Shown here: positions 5,712 to 7,784 of the stretch, piece after piece | How positions within the stretch are numbered: the stretch's first letter is position 1 | Layout of the letters: each line of letters begins with the position of its first letter | Assembly: GCA_934358235.1 (NCBI GenBank) | Contig: CAKRKK010000114.1 | Coordinates: forward strand, 1-7,784 | From: an uncultured Lachnospira sp. | GTDB lineage: Bacteria; Bacillota; Clostridia; Lachnospirales; Lachnospiraceae | Direction: 5' to 3' | Length of the DNA: 7,784 nt | Notes under the pieces: generated by a model | Database searches by the model: none | Told to the model about the DNA's origin: nothing | What the model saw: the letters and a program-made list of their open reading frames with translations, nothing else | Made by a program: the position numbers and the translations under genes

Positions 5712-6150
5712 TTAATTTCCTAATAAAATATTAGAAACAGTCATTGAATTTGCAGTAGAACCAGACGAATGCCCGGAATTAGACTGCTCAAAATTAATCG
5801 TTATGGTATGATTTCCGGAATATGATGATATATTTTGGTTTATTGAAACTCCTGAAATATTATTGTATTGGGCAATGTAAATTATAGTACCATCAATATA
5901 TATGCGCACAGTACCACGATCGAATAATGTAGCATTTATATTCATCCGTAAATAATTGTAATCAGACATATTGACTGTTTTGGAAAAATTAATATACCAT
6001 GACGCCCCGTAATTTTCCCAAGTTTGTGCAGTAAGTGCTGAATTGGAAACACTATATGCTGACTGTCCTGTTTTACAATTGTTGTTACACGACCAATTGT
6101 TATCCATTAGGCTTACTGATGTTCTGTTCCAACTTGGGGATAAACTGCCG
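5712..6150 (-). CDS. Cassette C5, silent, beta-sandwich-like tip
   Basis: About 145 residues on the minus strand from G-S-L-S-P-S-W to the stop at 5712. Alternating hydrophobic strands such as WYINFSKTVNMSDYNYLRM, VRIYIDGTIIYIA and HTITINFEQS suggest a jelly-roll or carbohydrate-binding-module-like fold. That is inferred from pattern, not a family match. It carries a Cys pair near the start (WSCNNNC). It has no InlB or Ig repeat and so would be a short direct tip. The frame continues upstream through site C into the antisense of C6, but that part has no ribosome site and is not considered coding. Confidence 0.7.
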
Positions 6151-6178
6151 AACAGATTCAATATCTCCGGCAGTTTAT
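6140..6178. repeat. Shufflon site C (compound, two inverted cores)
   Basis: ATAAACTGCCG (6140-6150) and CGGCAGTTTAT (6168-6178) are perfect inverted 11-mers around a 17-nt spacer. Outside them, CCAACTTGGGG and ACCCAAGTTGG extend the symmetry nearly perfectly to about 20 bp per arm. Its spacer has diverged from that of A, B and E, so the spacer itself is not strictly required. The left core opens C5 and the right core opens C6. Confidence 0.85.
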
Positions 6179-6807
6179 ACCCAAGTTGGGTGGATGCAAT
6201 TCCTCCAGCTATATCTAAATCATTTATTACTTCATTGACAAGTATGGGTGTAATAGGTAACTTTAATCCAAGCACTGGTCAATTTGATGAGTATTGGCAG
6301 ACATGTGATGTTACAGTTAACTTCACGGCAACTGACAGTGAAGGAATTATTGCATATTATTTGGGAAAGTCAAATCCACTTACAACAACTGTAAATTGGA
6401 CGACAATTTCAAAAACAACAAGATTTACTTCTCAGCAAAGAATCGGCTTGAATGGCAATAATCCATTATATACGGCTGATCCATCCGGTACATGGTATTT
6501 TGCTGTTAAAGATTTAGCTGGAAACATATCAATATCTACAGTTGAAGCCATTTTTAAATGGGTACGTGGAGCATCAAATTACAGTACATCTTGGATTACA
6601 TTGCCTAATCCGGGAGGATATTACACAAATTTTGCAATCAGTTACAATCATTCCAGTAACTGTATGTATGGGACATACAACGGTGTTACAAAGTCCGCTG
6701 AAAATGCAGGTGTAATAGATTTCACGGTAAATGGTGGAAGTGCAAGTGTAAGATGGAGAAGTATCCCGGATGTTGCTACGAGCTATTATTATATTTATTA
6801 TAAATAA
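6169..6807 (+). CDS. Cassette C6, silent, Ig-like domain + tip
   Basis: About 212 residues from G-S-L-Y-P-S-W to the stop at 6805-6807. After a linker it has an Ig-like domain of the same kind as the constant part (TCDVTVNFTATDSEGI, AYYLGKSNP, then TWYFAVKDLAGNISIS), with a longer internal loop. It ends with a distinct beta-rich tip (SWITLPNPGGYYTNFAI to YYYIYYK). The open frame to the left of the core is the antisense of C5 and is not counted. It is followed directly by site D and cassette C7 in the same orientation, with no terminator between. Confidence 0.75.
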   Translation, partial: GSLYPSWVDAIPPAISKSFITSLTSMGVIGNFNPSTGQFDEYWQTCDVTVNFTATDSEGIIAYYLGKSNPLTTTVNWTTISKTTRFTSQQRIGLNGNNPLYTADPSGTWYFAVKDLAGNISISTVEAIFKWVRGASNYSTSWITLPNPGGYYTNFAISYNHSSNCMYGTYNGVTKSAENAGVIDFTVNGGSASVRWRSIPDVATSYYYIYYK

Positions 6808-6811
6808 TAAG

Positions 6812-6845
6812 AAACTGTAGAGCCAATATATGTTCGGCAGTTTAT
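6812..6845. repeat. Shufflon site D (intact right core, degenerate left core)
   Basis: CGGCAGTTTAT (6835-6845) is perfect and opens C7. To its left AAACTGTAG (6812-6820) matches seven of nine bases of the inverted core, around a spacer ending ATATGTT as in B and E. Like site B it lies within a group, in direct orientation, and has no minus-strand cassette attached. Confidence 0.65.
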
Positions 6846-7342
6846 ACCCAAACTGGATAAAACTACCTCAAAATTGGATTCTAACAATACCTGTTACTTA
6901 TCAAATGTCCGTATCGGATAAAGGAAACTCATCTTCCAATGGACAAATTATTGTCGAATGTACAAATGATTTGATCAGTATAAAAAATGACACCTCAACC
7001 GGTGCAAAAGCGACAATGTCTAACTGGAAATGCGATGGATATTATCATACTTCATCTGGTAAGGTTATATTATCGACACCATCTATTAAAGTTGACACAT
7101 ATGTAGAAAACTTCAAATTTAATCTGTGCTTTAAGGGATATGTTTCTCATTCTGAAACGGGGCGATACAATAATAGCGGTAATGATGGATATGGTTCATT
7201 TACTACAATCATTTCATATATAGATGGTCAATTTATTATAACGCCTACATCAGGAAATACATGTTCATGGGGAACTGGAACAACATCTGATCCCGGATGG
7301 ATTACAAGTACGTTTGTTTTAAGCGAAATTTCATTAAATTAA
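6836..7342 (+). CDS. Cassette C7, silent, unique beta-rich tip
   Basis: About 168 residues from G-S-L-Y-P-N-W to the stop at 7340-7342. No InlB or Ig repeat is seen. The sequence alternates short hydrophobic strands (WILTIPVTYQMSV, VENFKFNLCFKGYV, GSFTTIISYIDGQFII) with Ser/Gly/Asn loops, as in an extended beta-sandwich. I recognise no family. The ATG at 6830 is inside the site and has no ribosome site. A strong hairpin follows and separates it from the convergent C8. Confidence 0.75.
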   Translation, partial: GSLYPNWIKLPQNWILTIPVTYQMSVSDKGNSSSNGQIIVECTNDLISIKNDTSTGAKATMSNWKCDGYYHTSSGKVILSTPSIKVDTYVENFKFNLCFKGYVSHSETGRYNNSGNDGYGSFTTIISYIDGQFIITPTSGNTCSWGTGTTSDPGWITSTFVLSEISLN

Positions 7343-7383
7343 TGGTCTGTGTAGTATAAAAAGTGAATGATTAATGAAAAATT

Positions 7384-7414
7384 AGAAATAAGGGAGGATA
7401 ACTCCCTTATTTCT
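7384..7414. terminator. Perfect hairpin between convergent cassettes C7 and C8
   Basis: AGAAATAAGGGAG (7384-7396), loop GATAA, then CTCCCTTATTTCT (7402-7414): a perfect 13-bp stem. The stop codon of C8 (7413-7415) overlaps its right arm. Flanking T-runs are weak, so termination may be less efficient than at 5653-5709, but the position between convergent stops is equivalent. Confidence 0.65.
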
Positions 7415-7719
7415 ATTCATATCCTATTACACGTATTGTTGAGGAATAATCTCCTTCTCCAAGTTCTGGTCGAAGTGTTCCTTTACCACAGACTTTTACA
7501 TATAGTCCATTATTTATTACAGTTGCAGAATTGTTACCTACACCCCAACATCCACCACTCACGTGATATGCTTCAGTTATTTTTGATAACCCAAGTTGTT
7601 CTGCTGATATTGTTATAGAATACGTACCATTATATGGTCCATCTATATATTTGTAACGAATGTCTACCGTGTAATATTTTGCAATAGGCAAAGCAATCCA
7701 TAGCGGCGATAAACTGCCG
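7413..7719 (-). CDS. Cassette C8, silent, C1/C3-like tip
   Basis: About 101 residues on the minus strand from G-S-L-S-P-L-W to the stop at 7413. It is closely related to C3: I-S-A-E-Q-L-G-L-S-K-I, then Y-H-V-S-G-G, then A-T-V-I-N-N-G, and the ending TIRVIG. It shares length and ending with C1. It is on the opposite strand and in a different group from C1 and C3, so the same domain family has been spread and diversified through the array. The frame extends left of the core through site E into the antisense of C9, which is not counted. Confidence 0.75.
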
Positions 7720-7748
7720 TTAAAACTGACATATGTTCGGCAGTTTAT
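7709..7748. repeat. Shufflon site E (compound, two inverted cores)
   Basis: ATAAACTGCCG (7709-7719) and CGGCAGTTTAT (7738-7748) are perfect inverted 11-mers around the 18-nt spacer TTAAAACTGACATATGTT. That spacer matches the reverse complement of site A's spacer at all but a few bases. The left core opens C8 and the right core opens C9. Confidence 0.85.
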
Positions 7749-7784
7749 CCCCGAAATGGATATCCACACAGAAAATCATTACAT
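7739..7784 (+). CDS. Cassette C9, start only (cut by window edge)
   Basis: The first 15 residues of a further plus-strand cassette, G-S-L-S-P-K-W then ISTQKIIT, in the same codon phase as the others. It shows that the array continues beyond the window. Nothing can be said about its domain. Confidence 0.6.

Larger units (their letters stand above)
4041..7784. other. Shufflon-like array of alternative C-terminal cassettes (right end open)
   Basis: One expressed and eight silent 3' cassettes, in both orientations, all beginning at the same 11-bp core in the same codon phase (GGC AGT TTA, G-S-L, then x-P-x-W). Convergent groups are C1 with C2, C3-C4 with C5, and C6-C7 with C8, followed by C9 leaving the window. 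Boundaries are sites S1, A, C and E; sites B and D lie inside groups. Inversion between opposed cores would swap the end fused to the constant part. The invertible groups are about 0.5, 1.6 and 1.6 kb. This parallels the R64 PilV shufflon. No recombinase is encoded here, so activity is inferred from architecture. Confidence 0.8.

Overview
The window looks like the chromosome or a mobile element of a low-GC Gram-positive gut anaerobe of the Clostridia, plausibly Lachnospiraceae. This rests on strong purine-rich Shine-Dalgarno sites, A/T-rich spacers, and InlB-like (Listeria-Bacteroides, Flg_new-type) and bacterial Ig-like repeats. No gene in it fixes the taxon.

Positions 1-1366 hold the 3' end of an unrecognised gene and a two-gene minus-strand operon of small unknown proteins. 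A shared bidirectional terminator (383-424) ends both. A 280-base gap then carries two divergent promoters.

Positions 1367-4347 encode a large cell-surface protein: an N-terminal hydrophobic anchor, a long coiled-coil stalk with a 110-residue duplication, and alternating InlB-like and Ig-like domains. The coding is split. The stalk ends at a stop (2933-2935), and the InlB/Ig part continues in the -1 frame. A seven-A slippery tract, an 8-nt spacer and an 8-bp hairpin lie at the junction, as in programmed -1 frameshift signals; a changed A-tract length would also fuse the frames.

Positions 4041 to the right edge look like a shufflon. The surface gene's last InlB repeat carries an 11-bp core (CGGCAGTTTAT, reading G-S-L). 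That core recurs with every downstream cassette, always in the same codon phase and followed by P-x-W. There are nine alternative 3' ends: C1, C3, C4, C6, C7 and C9 on the plus strand, and C2, C5 and C8 on the minus strand. Cassettes face each other in convergent groups, two of them separated by a hairpin terminator, and groups are separated by compound sites of two inverted cores around a 16-18 bp spacer. Inversion between opposed cores would place a different C-terminal domain on the constant anchor-stalk. Only C1 is joined to the constant part here; the rest lack start signals and are read as a silent repertoire.

The layout resembles the R64 PilV shufflon with its Rci recombinase, but sits on an InlB/Ig coiled-coil surface protein. 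No recombinase gene lies in the window. The array runs off the right edge, where such a gene would be expected.
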